A stretch of 64,000 nt of DNA from Chryseobacterium gleum (GCA_945897805.1 CAMDFX010000002.1:62001-126000); one strand, 5' to 3'; shown: positions 51,775-62,444, counted from the stretch's first letter. A program made the numbers and translations. The notes: generated from the sequence alone by a model not told the origin.

Positions 51775-52665
51775 TTAATCTTCGTCTGAATTAATTTCCT
51801 CGACGATTAGTTCTGCCATATTTTCCAATTCATCGAATTCATATAACATCCAATCGGCGCCGTCCTCCCAATTTTTGGCGTGGGAAACATACACTTTGCT
51901 TTCTGTTTCGCAATATACGCCCAAAGGCAATTGACATCCTCCTTCAAGTAAATTCAACACTTTTCGCTCAACAGCAATACGTTGCGCTACTTCAGGATGA
52001 TTGATTTGCTGTAAAATATCAAACAATTTAGTGTCAATTTCTCTGATTTGCAAAGCCAAAACACCTTGCGCTGGCGCTGGAATCACCACTGTTGGGTCCA
52101 AAACTTCGACATGAAAATCACTTAAATCCAGTTGTAAACGGTCAACTCCAGCTTTGGCCAATAAAATGGCATCGTAGTTTTCATCTCTCAATTTTTGAAT
52201 TCTTGTTGGAACATTTCCACGCAAATCTTTGATTTCCAAATCTGGTCTGAAACGAATTACCTGAGATTTTCTTCTAGCGGAAGAAGTGCCAATAATTCCC
52301 TTTTCAACCAAGTTCCATTCTTGGGTCAAATCAACTTTCGATTTACTAATCAATAACAATTCAGAAGGGTCTTCGCGCTCTGAAACAGCCGCAATCATTA
52401 AACCTTTTGGTGGGTTTGTTTCTAAATCTTTGTGAGAATGAACGGCCAAATCAATCGTTCCTTCTAATAAAGCAGTTTCGATTTCTTTGGTAAAAAACCC
52501 TTTACCTTCTAATTTATCAAAACTCAAATGCTGAATTGCGTCGCCTTGTGTAACAATTACTTTGATTTCAATTTCATGTCCCAAATCTTCCAATTGTTTT
52601 CTAACATGATTGGCTTGCCACAAGGCTAAATCGCTTCCACGAGATCCGATTACAATTTTTTTCAT
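51775..52665 (-). CDS. hemC: Hydroxymethylbilane synthase (porphobilinogen deaminase)
   Basis: This 296-aa protein starts IVIGSRGSDLALWQANHV and has VHSHKDLETNPP, then GTSSARRKSQVIRFRPDL and NVPTRIQKL. The dipyrromethane-cofactor cysteine is C244 in LEGGCQLPLGVY. It polymerises four porphobilinogen molecules in the cytoplasm. It lies between hemA and hemD in one operon. Confidence 0.97.
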   Translation of the reverse strand: MKKIVIGSRGSDLALWQANHVRKQLEDLGHEIEIKVIVTQGDAIQHLSFDKLEGKGFFTKEIETALLEGTIDLAVHSHKDLETNPPKGLMIAAVSEREDPSELLLISKSKVDLTQEWNLVEKGIIGTSSARRKSQVIRFRPDLEIKDLRGNVPTRIQKLRDENYDAILLAKAGVDRLQLDLSDFHVEVLDPTVVIPAPAQGVLALQIREIDTKLFDILQQINHPEVAQRIAVERKVLNLLEGGCQLPLGVYCETESKVYVSHAKNWEDGADWMLYEFDELENMAELIVEEINSDED

Positions 52666-52701
52666 GAATGAGTTGGGTTTTTGATTATCAATGAATTGAT
52701 A

Positions 52702-53979
52702 TTATTTTAACATGATTTCTTTCGCCAATTTCATCGGCATGCTCATGTATTTCTTTTCCATGTAACCGATGATTTTTTCTACGATTTCTCTTGATTCATC
52801 GTCTAAATTGTTCAAGTCGTTTTTGAAAACTTCATTTACGGCAGTTGAACGAATTTCTTTCACCATTTTAGGTACTTCGCGCATCGCAATTTCAACAGAT
52901 CTAACTTTTTGAATGTGTTGAAAATTCAAAATGGATTCTAACAAAATTTCTTCCACATGTGCGATTTCGTTTGACCTTTCTTTCAAGTTTTGGTCTGAAA
53001 TTTTTTGCAAAACATCCACAGAAACATGCGTAACATTATGTTTTTCAACAATTTTCGCATCTAAATCATGAGGGATGGAAATATCAATTACTACTTTTCT
53101 ACCCGTTTCATTTGTCAATAATTGTTCGTAAATTTCTGGGGTAATTATATGTTTCTCAGAACCTGTGCAAGAAATAATGATGTCGAAACCTTTGTCATAC
53201 GTTTTTAAATCTTCTAATGGATAACCGATTCCATGCAAATCAGCAGCTAATGTTTCTGCCTTTGAGAAAGTTCGGTTGAAAACAGCAAAATTCTTGAACT
53301 TGTGCTTTCTCAAAAATCTTCCCATATTGGTATTTGTCATTCCTGCACCGATAATTAAAATTCGCGCATCTAAAGAGATATTCATATCTCTCAAAGTATG
53401 ATAAGCCAAGGCAACGACTGAAACCGGTCTTCTAGCAATGTTAGTTTCAGTATATACTTTTTTAGCCGTTTCAACGGTATGACGCATCACCAAGCGGATA
53501 AAATCACCTGTCAAATTCATTTTTCTTGAATCTTCAAAAGCGTTTCTCACTTGCGTGATAATCTCTCTTTCGCCCACAATCATTGAATCTATAGAAGATG
53601 CAACTTGTAAAATATGATCAACCGCCGCAAGACCTGAATAGACATTTCCTAAACTAACAAAATTTTGAATTTGTTCAGTTTCATAATTTGGATACAATTT
53701 TTGAAAGAAATTCATCAAAAAAGCCTCCGAAACAGAGTCATTAGTACAAAAAAGGAATTCAACTCGGTTGCAGGTAGATAAAAACATCAATTCGCTTAAC
53801 TTCATCTCATTTTTAACCGCACCCAAACGCGCTTCTTGTGAGTCCAATTGGATGTGTAATTTCCCAACTTCGCTTACATCGAAATTTCTGTGCGTAAATG
53901 CTATGATATGAAAATGTTCTAACACGTATTTTCTTGATTCTACTGCAAAGTTGGGGATACAGACTTTTTGGTTTGTCAT
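52702..53979 (-). CDS. hemA: Glutamyl-tRNA reductase
   Basis: This 425-aa protein has the catalytic cysteine C70 in LSTCNRVEF, then SIDSMIVGEREIITQVRNAF, and the NADPH-binding ILIIGAGMTNTNMGRFL. A C-terminal dimerisation helix completes it. It makes glutamate-1-semialdehyde, the first step of C5-pathway haem synthesis. Typical family members begin near EHFHIIAFTH, so the first ~20 residues are an extension or the start lies further in. Confidence 0.96.
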   Translation of the reverse strand: MTNQKVCIPNFAVESRKYVLEHFHIIAFTHRNFDVSEVGKLHIQLDSQEARLGAVKNEMKLSELMFLSTCNRVEFLFCTNDSVSEAFLMNFFQKLYPNYETEQIQNFVSLGNVYSGLAAVDHILQVASSIDSMIVGEREIITQVRNAFEDSRKMNLTGDFIRLVMRHTVETAKKVYTETNIARRPVSVVALAYHTLRDMNISLDARILIIGAGMTNTNMGRFLRKHKFKNFAVFNRTFSKAETLAADLHGIGYPLEDLKTYDKGFDIIISCTGSEKHIITPEIYEQLLTNETGRKVVIDISIPHDLDAKIVEKHNVTHVSVDVLQKISDQNLKERSNEIAHVEEILLESILNFQHIQKVRSVEIAMREVPKMVKEIRSTAVNEVFKNDLNNLDDESREIVEKIIGYMEKKYMSMPMKLAKEIMLK

Positions 53980-54040
53980 AGATTTGTCAAGAAAGTTAAT
54001 TTAGAATTGATATAAATTACACAATTTTTTAATGTCGTTA

Positions 54041-55210
54041 TTACCCTTTCTTTTTCAACCATTTAGGCAGTAATAATGCACCGATAAATAAATAAGGAAA
54101 ATAAGAAATTAATCTCCACAAAAGCGCCAAACCTGCTAATAATAACGCAGAATGACTGAAATCTGACATCAATTCACCAAACGCATATTCGGCAACACCA
54201 CTTCCGCCCGGCGTGGGACTGATACGCATGAGCAACCATAAAACCAATTGTTTGGCCAGAATAAAAAAGTGATTACTGAAGCTTAAATTAATGAAAGCAG
54301 CTAAAATACAGTTAATTACCAAATATCTTGATGTCCAAGAAAGTATGGTTGCACCGAAACTGCTCAACCAAAATTTCCAAGATTCTTTTTTGAATTCCTT
54401 TGAAGTAAGAATGATCTCTTTTCCAGTTTCCTGCGCTTTATATCTCCACTTTTTAAGGAAAGGCAGTCTGAAAACAAAATTCAAAAATCGGCTCATCAAT
54501 TGAGGATACCAAAAAATGCTGACAAAAAGCAACAAACAAACCAATGTAAAAACAATGTAGGCCAACCAAAACGCCGCTTCAACACCCTGTTGAGCGCCAG
54601 TTTCTGATGGAAAAAGCAGACTTGGTTGAATAAAAATAAAAACGAAAGGAACGAGCAAAACATAAAATAAATTGTCCATCATCGCGGTGATCACCACAAT
54701 AGCGGTCGATCGACCCAAATCAACTTTTTCCTTATTCAAAATAAACATCGCAACGGTTGTGCCTCCCAAAACACCAGGCGAAAGCGCGGACGCAAATTCC
54801 CACAACATGATGACATTAAAACTAGATTTCCACGACAATCTTTTTTGAGTTAAAATTTTGATTCTTAGCATGTATGCAAAATCTCTACCGACCATAAATA
54901 CCAAGGCCATCAAAATCCAAAAGAGTGATTTTCCGGTCCAATTAATTTGCTGCAACAAATCGCCAATTTCTTCGATTTTATAGTTGCCATGTTGCGTTTT
55001 TCTGAATTCTGAAGACAATTGAAAATCGACTTTTTGGTTGTGGTTTACGTCAACCCAACTGTAATTTCCATTGCCTTGCTTGGTTTCTACGAAATGTTTT
55101 TGTTGCAAACTGCTGTACATCATCCATGCAGCAATTCCCAATCCCAAAAAAATTGCAATCGCCATTTTCCAGGTACTGAAAGCTGATTTTATGGTGGCGT
55201 TGCTGTCCAT
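54041..55210 (-). CDS. LPG-synthase-TM / UPF0104-type membrane protein
   Basis: This 389-aa protein has about eight membrane helices. After a first helix (MAIAIFLGLGIAAWMMYS) a ~65-residue periplasmic segment follows, then the family core with FASALSPGVLGGTTVAMFIL and a late ISPTPGGSGVAEYAFGELMS. The domain is the flippase-like part of lysylphosphatidylglycerol synthases (MprF) and of YbhN proteins, here without the synthase domain. The substrate lipid is unknown. Its start overlaps the stop of the Ig-like lipoprotein gene by one base. Confidence 0.85.
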   Translation of the reverse strand: MDSNATIKSAFSTWKMAIAIFLGLGIAAWMMYSSLQQKHFVETKQGNGNYSWVDVNHNQKVDFQLSSEFRKTQHGNYKIEEIGDLLQQINWTGKSLFWILMALVFMVGRDFAYMLRIKILTQKRLSWKSSFNVIMLWEFASALSPGVLGGTTVAMFILNKEKVDLGRSTAIVVITAMMDNLFYVLLVPFVFIFIQPSLLFPSETGAQQGVEAAFWLAYIVFTLVCLLLFVSIFWYPQLMSRFLNFVFRLPFLKKWRYKAQETGKEIILTSKEFKKESWKFWLSSFGATILSWTSRYLVINCILAAFINLSFSNHFFILAKQLVLWLLMRISPTPGGSGVAEYAFGELMSDFSHSALLLAGLALLWRLISYFPYLFIGALLLPKWLKKKG

Positions 55211-56775
55211 TATTTTTCAGGAATCAAAGCAACTTCAATTTCCCAATTGGCTCTAACTTTGACACCTTTCGTGAAAAATAAAATTTCTTCAGGTTGAATT
55301 TTTTGGTCTAAAGATCCATCGTCCCATTGTTGGTTTTTGTTTTCGTCCAACACAATTCTGAATGAATATTTGTCAGGCAACAATTTCGCAACAATTTGAT
55401 TGTTCTTAATGTCATTCGGATACCAAGTTTGCACTACCACATTTTTTTGTAATATTTCAACAAATGCGTTTTCAGGAATGCCAACGGTAGACAAAATAAT
55501 GGTCCCAAATTCTGCTTCAGAAAACTGTTTAATTTCTACTTTTGAACTAATAAATTCGTTGTTATTTCTGAACTTGAGTGCATTTTTTAAAAAGTTTAAG
55601 TTCAAAACATTATACTCATTTGATTGATATGATACTTCAATCTTATTTGAATCAATTTTTACAAACGAATAATTTAGTTTCAACGAATCTTTATTTTCCA
55701 AATAAATCAGATTTGTATCGTAAGAATCGATGTAATCTGTAAACTTTAAAACCAACTTTTCACCCCTTGGAATGACGCCATTTTTCAAGTTCGTTTCAAA
55801 TCCCGCTTTTTTGTTTCTTTCGGTTTCAAAAGTTTTGATCTTAAATGTATCAATAGCTTCTATTGTCTTCACAATTAGATCTAACGAATTCTTATTTTGG
55901 TGATCGACAAGCAGCGAAACTGAATCTTTTCTGAAAATATGATTCGCCTTGGTTGCCATTCCATTGACCCAAAAAGAGGCGTTTTCTAAACTTCGGTTTG
56001 AACCGACATTGACCAAAGCTGGACCTTGAAAAGCTGCGCGCGTTTTGATGCCGCCTTTTTGTTTGAAAACACGTAAGGGAATACTGTCTACCACAGTTGA
56101 ATCAATCTGAACCATTTGATTTCTAAAACCAACGCGTTCAGTTTTTTGCAGTGTCAAATCTTTGTTCTTATCTTCAAAAGCCAACAACTGATATTGTCCC
56201 GGTTTGATGTAAGACATTTCCACTTTACCATCCATGCCTGATTTACTAAAATAAGCTGGTTTTGCTTTGTAAATACTGTCTGAAACGCCATAAAGTCCTA
56301 CCAAAACATCTTTTAAAGGTTGATATGTAAAAGCATCTGTCACAAAAGTGGTGTATTTCAAAGTATCGATAAAATCTCCGGTAGAAAAAACATATTGAAT
56401 CAAAGAATCGTTTCCTTCGGTGATGTCTTGGATCGTTGCATTGAGGTAAATCGCATAAGTTGTGGCAGGCTTTAAATCGCCCTCAATTTTCAAAGTAACC
56501 GTTTTCTTTTTTGATGTTGCGATGATTTTGGCATCTGCAGGAACGAGTGAAATTGTTTCTGTAGGATTATTCAATTTAACGTATTCGTTGAATTTCAACA
56601 CAATCGTTTTAGATTGAAACTGCAAACTTCCATTTAGAGGTGAAACGCCATTATCTATCGTTTTTGGTGGCGTTTCATCTTTTGGACCGCCCGAAATTGA
56701 GCCAACTTGAGCGCAAGACCCCAAAAGTAAAATAAGGGTTGAAATTAAAAAGTATATGCGCTTATCCATTGACAA
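55210..56775 (-). CDS. Lipoprotein with N-terminal Ig-like (Big_5) domain
   Basis: This ~520-aa protein has a lipoprotein signal with lipobox LLLGSCAQ. The N-terminal domain follows the Big_5/SbsA Ig-like pattern: DETPPKTIDNGVSPLNGSLQ, VLKFNEYVKL, LKPATTYAIYLNATIQDI, then FSTGD. Further beta-sandwich modules (GQYQLLAFEDKNKDLTLQ) follow. Proteins of this build are common in Bacteroidota and of unknown role, and are presumably outer-membrane-anchored. The start may be the second Met (56769). It overlaps msrC by about 25-31 nt. Confidence 0.85.
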   Translation of the reverse strand: MSMDKRIYFLISTLILLLGSCAQVGSISGGPKDETPPKTIDNGVSPLNGSLQFQSKTIVLKFNEYVKLNNPTETISLVPADAKIIATSKKKTVTLKIEGDLKPATTYAIYLNATIQDITEGNDSLIQYVFSTGDFIDTLKYTTFVTDAFTYQPLKDVLVGLYGVSDSIYKAKPAYFSKSGMDGKVEMSYIKPGQYQLLAFEDKNKDLTLQKTERVGFRNQMVQIDSTVVDSIPLRVFKQKGGIKTRAAFQGPALVNVGSNRSLENASFWVNGMATKANHIFRKDSVSLLVDHQNKNSLDLIVKTIEAIDTFKIKTFETERNKKAGFETNLKNGVIPRGEKLVLKFTDYIDSYDTNLIYLENKDSLKLNYSFVKIDSNKIEVSYQSNEYNVLNLNFLKNALKFRNNNEFISSKVEIKQFSEAEFGTIILSTVGIPENAFVEILQKNVVVQTWYPNDIKNNQIVAKLLPDKYSFRIVLDENKNQQWDDGSLDQKIQPEEILFFTKGVKVRANWEIEVALIPEK

Positions 56776-57227
56776 ATAATTGATAAATATTTTACATCTG
56801 TTTCGTCAAAATCATTGAGTTGATCACTGTCGACATCCAACACACCAACAACATTTTCGCCTTGCATGATTGGCACCACAACTTCACTTTTAGAAAGCGA
56901 ACTGCAAGCAATATGACCTGGAAAAAGTTCCACATCAGGAACCAATTGCGTTGTTTTTTGTTCCCAAGCAGTGCCACAAACGCCTCTTCCTTTGGCAATT
57001 CTGGTGCAGGCAACCGAACCTTGAAATGGTCCAAGAACGAGTTCATCTTTTTTCACCCAATAAAATCCGACCCAAAAAAAACCGAAAGTTTCTTTCAATC
57101 CAGCAGCAAGGTTTCCCAAATTAGAAACACAATCGGCTTCCCCAGCAATTAATGCATGTAACTGTGGGAGCAACGTTTCGTATTTTTCCGCTTTAGAATT
57201 TCCTTGAATTATTAAATCTTCTGCCAT
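56745..57227 (-). CDS. msrC: Free methionine-(R)-sulfoxide reductase (GAF domain)
   Basis: From the ATG at 57227 (MAEDLIIQ) the 160-aa protein is a single GAF domain. Its three cysteines, C74 (SVACTRI), C84 (GRGVCGTA) and C108 (GHIACSS), keep the spacing of the fRMsr catalytic trio, together with VVVPI and VLDVDSD. The enzyme reduces free methionine-R-sulfoxide in the cytoplasm. An upstream in-frame Met at 57281 is rejected because a promoter box lies between. It overlaps the next gene. Confidence 0.93.
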   Translation of the reverse strand: MAEDLIIQGNSKAEKYETLLPQLHALIAGEADCVSNLGNLAAGLKETFGFFWVGFYWVKKDELVLGPFQGSVACTRIAKGRGVCGTAWEQKTTQLVPDVELFPGHIACSSLSKSEVVVPIMQGENVVGVLDVDSDQLNDFDETDVKYLSIICQWISAYTF

Positions 57228-57243
57228 TACTTTTGAATTAGAA

Positions 57244-57251
57244 CAAAGATA
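57244..57251 (-). promoter_or_regulatory. -7 promoter box of the msrC operon
   Basis: On the minus strand TATCTTTG (57251-57244) fits TAnnTTTG and lies 16 nt before the ATG at 57227. No clear -33 TTG is at the right distance. Confidence 0.5.
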
Positions 57252-57421
57252 GGATTTATATATTTTAATTTGATGAAACAAAAACAGCTTCTCTTTACTT
57301 TCATTTTGAAAGTAGCTTTATTCCGAATTGAAAATCAGAGAATAAAACAAAAAAACATTCTATTATAGTTTGACAATCAAAAAATTTAGCGTAATTTCAT
57401 TCCATTCAAAACCAATATTAC

Positions 57422-58141
57422 ATGTTAGAAAAAACACCATTGGAAAAAGTTTTGTTTCTGGATATCGAAACCGTTCCGCAACACCAAACCTTTGATCAAA
57501 TGAGTCCCGAAGGACAAAAATTGTACGACCAAAAAACGAAATTTTTACAAAAGGAAACAGATGCTGAAGGCGTTTATGACCGCGCTGGAATTTATGCAGA
57601 ATTTGGAAAAATTATTTGTATTTCTGTTGGTTTTGTGCACGAAACTCGCTCTGGAAGAGAAGTTCGTTTAAAATCATTTTACCACGATGACGAAGAAACA
57701 TTGTTGAAACAATTTGTCTCCTTATTAGACGATAAGTACAACACGCCGTATCACATTTTATGTGGACACAATGCCAAAGAATTTGATTTTCCATTTATTT
57801 GTAGAAGGCTATTAATCAACGGAATGAAACTTCCTCATATTTTAGACATTGCAGGTAAAAAACCGTGGGAAATTTCTCATTTGGACACCATGGAATTGTG
57901 GAAATTTGGAGATTACAAAGCATACACTTCATTGGCGTTATTGTGTCATATTTTCAATATTCCAACGCCAAAAGACGACATTTCAGGAGCAGATGTGGCA
58001 CGCGTTTATTATGAAGAGAAAAATCTAGAACGTATCAAAATTTATTGTGAAAAAGACGTAGTCGCTTTAATTCAATTATTCTTAAGAATGCGAGGCGATT
58101 CTTTGGTGGATGAATCTTCAATTATTTATAGTCACGGTTAA
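57422..58141 (+). CDS. DNA_pol_B_exo2-type 3'-5' exonuclease
   Basis: This 239-aa protein is a stand-alone DEDDy exonuclease of the PolB-like kind. It has motif I VLFLDIETVP, motif II LCGHNAKEFDFPFI and motif III IYCEKDVVALIQLF with the expected Tyr and Asp. It is probably a DNA repair or editing nuclease. A likely promoter is TTTG (57369-57372) then TAATTTCA (57392-57399), a weak match. It converges on sucB with a shared terminator. Confidence 0.88.
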   Translation: MLEKTPLEKVLFLDIETVPQHQTFDQMSPEGQKLYDQKTKFLQKETDAEGVYDRAGIYAEFGKIICISVGFVHETRSGREVRLKSFYHDDEETLLKQFVSLLDDKYNTPYHILCGHNAKEFDFPFICRRLLINGMKLPHILDIAGKKPWEISHLDTMELWKFGDYKAYTSLALLCHIFNIPTPKDDISGADVARVYYEEKNLERIKIYCEKDVVALIQLFLRMRGDSLVDESSIIYSHG

Positions 58142-58260
58142 GTAGTTATTGACTATTAGGTTAGTAATAAATAAAAAGTTGGATTCATTTTAGACAGCTA
58201 CCTTTTCAACATCCTGGAAATTCTGTCTTGAAATTAATTCTTGGAAAATTATACCAACAA

Positions 58261-58292
58261 AAAAGCGTGGAAATTAGATGTTCCACGCTTTT
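58261..58292. terminator. Bidirectional terminator between the exonuclease and sucB
   Basis: AAAAGCGTGGAA (58261-58272) pairs with its exact complement at 58281-58292 over an 8-nt loop. A-rich and T-rich flanks lie on both sides, so it can serve both convergent genes. Confidence 0.9.
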
Positions 58293-58308
58293 TATAATCT
58301 TATTTATT

Positions 58309-59577
58309 TTATAACCCTAGCAATACCTGCAAAGGATCTTTCCCTCCAAAAATCATTCTTTCTGGATTTTCTAACATTTCTTTCACTTTCACAAGGAAAC
58401 TTACTGATTCCTTGCCATCAATGATTCTATGATCATAAGAAAGCGCCAAATACATCATCGGACGAATTTCAACTTTCCCATTTATTGCCACAGGACGATC
58501 AACAATATTGTGCATTCCTAAAATCGCGGATTGCGGCGGATTGATAATTGGTGTTGACATCATCGAACCAAAAACACCTCCGTTGGTGATGGTAAACGTT
58601 CCTCCAGTCATATCATCAGGCGTGATTTTTCCATCTCTCGCTTTGATTGCCAATCTTTTGATTTCTTTTTCAATTTCTGCCAAAGTCATTTGCTCCGCAT
58701 TGCGAACAACTGGCACCATCAACCCTTTTGGAGATGAAACTGCGATTCCAATGTCTGCATAATTGTGGTAAATCACTTCATTTCCATCAATTTGTGCATT
58801 TACTGATGGATATAAATTCAACGCTTCCGTTACCGCTTTGGTGAAGAAAGACATGAATCCTAAATTTACATCGTGAGATTTTGCAAAACTGTCTTTGTAT
58901 TTTGCGCGCAAATCCATGATTGGTTTCATATCCAATTCGTTGAATGTAGTCAACATCGCAGTGTCCTTTTTCACAGAAACCAAACGCTCTGCGATTTTAC
59001 GACGCAACATCGACATTTTTTCGCGGTTTGTATCTCTTGTTCCGCCCCAACCTTGCACAGCATCGGTAGAAATTCCAGCAGACATTGCTGCCAAAACATC
59101 TTGTTTAGTGACGCGACCTTCTTTACCAGTTCCGCTGATTTTATTCGCAGGAATTCCGCTTTCAGCTAAAATTTTTGAAGCCGCTGGCGATGGCGTTCCT
59201 GAAGCATAAGATGCTTTTTCATTCACTGGATTTGGACTTGGTGCTGCCTTGGCTTCCACAACTGGCGCCGCTTTTTCAGCAACGACTTCCGCTTTCGGCG
59301 CTTCTACAGCAGGTGCAACACTTCCGGCAGGTCGAGCAGCTGAAGTGTCAATCAAACAAACTACTTGTCCAACTTTTACTACCTCGCCCTCTTCTGCTTT
59401 CAAAGTGATAATTCCACTTTGTTCTGCAGGTAATTCCAACGTCGCTTTGTCAGAGTCAACTTCTGCAATTGCTTGATCTTTCTCTACATAATCACCATCT
59501 GAAACCAACCAAGAAGCGATTTCTACCTCTGAAATTGATTCTCCTGGGCTTGGTACTTTCATTTCTAATACTGACAT
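58309..59577 (-). CDS. sucB: 2-oxoglutarate dehydrogenase E2 (dihydrolipoyl succinyltransferase)
   Basis: This 422-aa protein starts with a lipoyl domain (K44 in [12 protein letters not shown]). An Ala/Pro-rich linker and the E3-binding domain ([13 protein letters not shown], then [14 protein letters not shown]) follow, and then the acyltransferase core. The catalytic histidine is H383 in [12 protein letters not shown]. It transfers the succinyl group to CoA in the TCA cycle. It lies 30 nt after sucA. Confidence 0.96.
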   Translation of the reverse strand: MSVLEMKVPSPGESISEVEIASWLVSDGDYVEKDQAIAEVDSDKATLELPAEQSGIITLKAEEGEVVKVGQVVCLIDTSAARPAGSVAPAVEAPKAEVVAEKAAPVVEAKAAPSPNPVNEKASYASGTPSPAASKILAESGIPANKISGTGKEGRVTKQDVLAAMSAGISTDAVQGWGGTRDTNREKMSMLRRKIAERLVSVKKDTAMLTTFNELDMKPIMDLRAKYKDSFAKSHDVNLGFMSFFTKAVTEALNLYPSVNAQIDGNEVIYHNYADIGIAVSSPKGLMVPVVRNAEQMTLAEIEKEIKRLAIKARDGKITPDDMTGGTFTITNGGVFGSMMSTPIINPPQSAILGMHNIVDRPVAINGKVEIRPMMYLALSYDHRIIDGKESVSFLVKVKEMLENPERMIFGGKDPLQVLLGL

Positions 59578-59607
59578 GTTCTCTATTTTAATGCGTTAAT
59601 TTATCAA

Positions 59608-62334
59608 TTATTTCGCTGCAACATTTGCAAATTTGAATAAATCTTCAAATAATTGCTTCAATCGTTTTTTATGCAAAGAAGATGAACCTTCTGCTGCTGC
59701 TGCTGAAGCTTTTCTGTAAACTCCATGCAAGTTCATCGATCTCAATTGCATCGCCATGTATCTCCAGGCACCCATGTTTTCTGGCTCTTCTTGCGCCCAA
59801 ACTAAGTTTTTCGCATTTGGATAACTTGCTATTATTGCTTCAATTTGCGTTTTTGGCAAAGGATACAATTGTTCAATTCTTACGAATGCCATATTGTCAA
59901 CGCCCATTTCTGCTGCTTTTTCAGAAGCTTCATAATAGAATTTTCCTGAGCAGAAAACCACCGTATCAATTTGGACTTTCTTTGCTTTTGGATCGTCGAT
60001 TACTTCTTGGAATCTTCCTTTTGCCATTTCATCTAGCGTAGAAACCGCATTTGGATAACGCAACAACATTTTAGGAGAAAAAACAACCAACGGTTTGCGG
60101 AATTCGCGCTTCAATTGTCTTCGCAACAAGTGAAAATGATTTGCCGGCGTAGAAGTATTTACGACTTGAATATTGTCATCGGCACATTGCTGCAAGAATC
60201 TTTCAATTCTTCCGCTTGAGTGCTCAGCTCCCTGACCTTCATAGCCGTGAGGAAGCAACATAACCAATCCACTTTGTGTGGACCATTTGTCTTCTCCAGC
60301 GGTAATAAATTGATCGATCATGATTTGCGCACCGTTGAAGAAATCTCCAAATTGTGCTTCCCAAATTGTCAATCCATTTGGTGTGGCCAAAGAATATCCA
60401 TATTCATAACCCAAGACAGCATATTCTGAAAGCAGAGAATTGTAGATTACAAAAGGTGCTTGTGAAGCAGACAAATTGTTCAATGTAATCACCTCTTCTT
60501 CTGTGTCTTCTGTTTTCACAACAGCGTGACGGTGTGAGAAAGTTCCTCTTTCAACATCTTGTCCAGAAATTCGCACTGGATGTCCTTCTGCCAATAGTGT
60601 TGCGTAAGCTAACATTTCAGCAGAACCCCAATCTAATTTATCTCCTTCAATCGCATTTAAACGATCTTCAAAGATTTTGGATATTTTTCTAAAGTATTTC
60701 TTACCTTCAGGAAGTGTAGCCAATTTGCGACCTAAATCTAGTAAAGTTGCTTTATCAACGCCAGTTTCAATCGATTTTTCAAAATCTTCATGCTTGCTGT
60801 GGCGGTAACCTTCCCAAGTTTTTTTCAAGAAATCCCAAACAATTGCCTTTTCATTTTGACGTGAAATTTGATGTTCACTTTCTAAAAATGCATTGTATTC
60901 ATCCTCCAATTGTTTTGCTTTCTCACTTGTCAAAACGCCCTCAGCTTCCAATTGCTTCAAATAAATATCTTTCGGATTTGGATGTTTTGCAATGATGTTG
61001 TACAAACTTGGTTGCGTGAATTTAGGTTCATCACCTTCATTGTGACCGTATTTTCTGTAGCACAATAAGTCCACAAAAACATCGCGGTTAAACACTTGTC
61101 TGTATTCAATTGCCATTTCCATTGTTTTGGTAACAGCTTCAATATCATCTCCATTTACATGGAAAACAGGACAAAGAGTGGTTTTTGCAACGTCTGTACA
61201 ATAAGTTGAAGAACGCGCATCTAAATAATTGGTTGTAAATCCAACTTGATTATTGACAACAACATGAACTGTACCACCAGCGCGGTAACCATCTAATTGT
61301 GCCATTTGAATGATTTCATAAACGATTCCTTGGCCAGCAACCGCTGCATCGCCGTGAATCATTACTGAACACATTTTTTTCTCGTCTTTGAAAATCAAAT
61401 CGATTTTAGCCCTCGCAATTCCTTGCACAACAGGATCAACCGCTTCAAGATGAGAAGGATTTGGCGAAAGTGTCAAGCCAACTTTTTTGCCATTTTTTGT
61501 AGTAATTTCTGTTGTATATCCTTGGTGATATTTTACATCTCCATCAAAATCATCTTCGAAATCAAATTCTTTCCCTTCAAATTCTGAAAAAATATCTTGC
61601 GGACGTTTTTCAAAAATATTGGTCAAGGTGTTTAATCTTCCGCGGTGGGCCATTCCCATCACAAAATATTCAATGCCTAAATCCGCGCCCTTGTGAACCA
61701 AAATATCTAAAGCAGGAATCAATGCTTCTCCTCCTTCAATAGAAAAACGTTTTTGTCCAACGTATTTTTTTCCTAGAAAAGCTTCAAAGTTTGAGGCTTG
61801 ATTTAATTTTTTATAAATCTCAATTTTACGGTCAGCGTCATAAACTGGCCGATTTTTAAGCTCAATTTTGTTTTTAATCCAGTTTAATCTTTCAGGATCT
61901 CTGATGTAAGCAAACTCAATACCAATTGATTGACAATAAGTTTCTTCTAAATGCGCAATGATATCTTTCAATGTAGCCGCGCCAATTCCGATTTCTTCAC
62001 CACATTGAAAAACGGTATTCAAATCAGATTCTTCCAATCCAAAGTTTTGAATTTCAAGCGTTGGCGTATATTTTCTGCGATCTCTAACAGGATTCGTTTT
62101 GGTAAACAAATGTCCTCTGTTTCGGTAGCCCTGAATCAAGTTGATTACTTTGAATTCTTTCTGAAAATTTTCAGGAATTGCTCCGTCATCGTCAAAATTT
62201 GTGCGTGCAAAATCAAATCCTTCGAAGAATTTTTGCCAACCAATATCCACGCTTTGTGGATCATTGAGGTATTCTTTATACAAATAGTCGATTGCAGTTA
62301 CATCTGCATTTCCAACGTATGTTACTTTATCCAT
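59608..62334 (-). CDS. sucA: 2-oxoglutarate dehydrogenase E1
   Basis: This 908-aa thiamine-diphosphate enzyme has the typical N-terminal segment (YLYKEYLNDPQSVDIGWQKF), then FVMGMAHRGRLNTLTNIFEK, SPNPSHLEAVDPVVQG and IHGDAAVAGQGIVYE. The C-terminal half has YEYGYSLATPNGLTIWEAQF and ILLPHGYEGQGAEHSSGRIE-type residues, here with Met-Leu in place of Ile-Leu. It decarboxylates 2-oxoglutarate in the TCA cycle. Upstream, TAATTTCG (62367-62360) is a near match to the -7 consensus. Confidence 0.97.
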   Translation of the reverse strand: MDKVTYVGNADVTAIDYLYKEYLNDPQSVDIGWQKFFEGFDFARTNFDDDGAIPENFQKEFKVINLIQGYRNRGHLFTKTNPVRDRRKYTPTLEIQNFGLEESDLNTVFQCGEEIGIGAATLKDIIAHLEETYCQSIGIEFAYIRDPERLNWIKNKIELKNRPVYDADRKIEIYKKLNQASNFEAFLGKKYVGQKRFSIEGGEALIPALDILVHKGADLGIEYFVMGMAHRGRLNTLTNIFEKRPQDIFSEFEGKEFDFEDDFDGDVKYHQGYTTEITTKNGKKVGLTLSPNPSHLEAVDPVVQGIARAKIDLIFKDEKKMCSVMIHGDAAVAGQGIVYEIIQMAQLDGYRAGGTVHVVVNNQVGFTTNYLDARSSTYCTDVAKTTLCPVFHVNGDDIEAVTKTMEMAIEYRQVFNRDVFVDLLCYRKYGHNEGDEPKFTQPSLYNIIAKHPNPKDIYLKQLEAEGVLTSEKAKQLEDEYNAFLESEHQISRQNEKAIVWDFLKKTWEGYRHSKHEDFEKSIETGVDKATLLDLGRKLATLPEGKKYFRKISKIFEDRLNAIEGDKLDWGSAEMLAYATLLAEGHPVRISGQDVERGTFSHRHAVVKTEDTEEEVITLNNLSASQAPFVIYNSLLSEYAVLGYEYGYSLATPNGLTIWEAQFGDFFNGAQIMIDQFITAGEDKWSTQSGLVMLLPHGYEGQGAEHSSGRIERFLQQCADDNIQVVNTSTPANHFHLLRRQLKREFRKPLVVFSPKMLLRYPNAVSTLDEMAKGRFQEVIDDPKAKKVQIDTVVFCSGKFYYEASEKAAEMGVDNMAFVRIEQLYPLPKTQIEAIIASYPNAKNLVWAQEEPENMGAWRYMAMQLRSMNLHGVYRKASAAAAEGSSSLHKKRLKQLFEDLFKFANVAAK

Positions 62335-62444
62335 GTTTCGGTGCGCATTAACGGAGTTGCGAAATTAAGATTTTTATCATTTTTACCATGACAATTAACC
62401 CTTTTATTTCATAAAATTAGGGAAAATGTTAATTTTCAATTCAA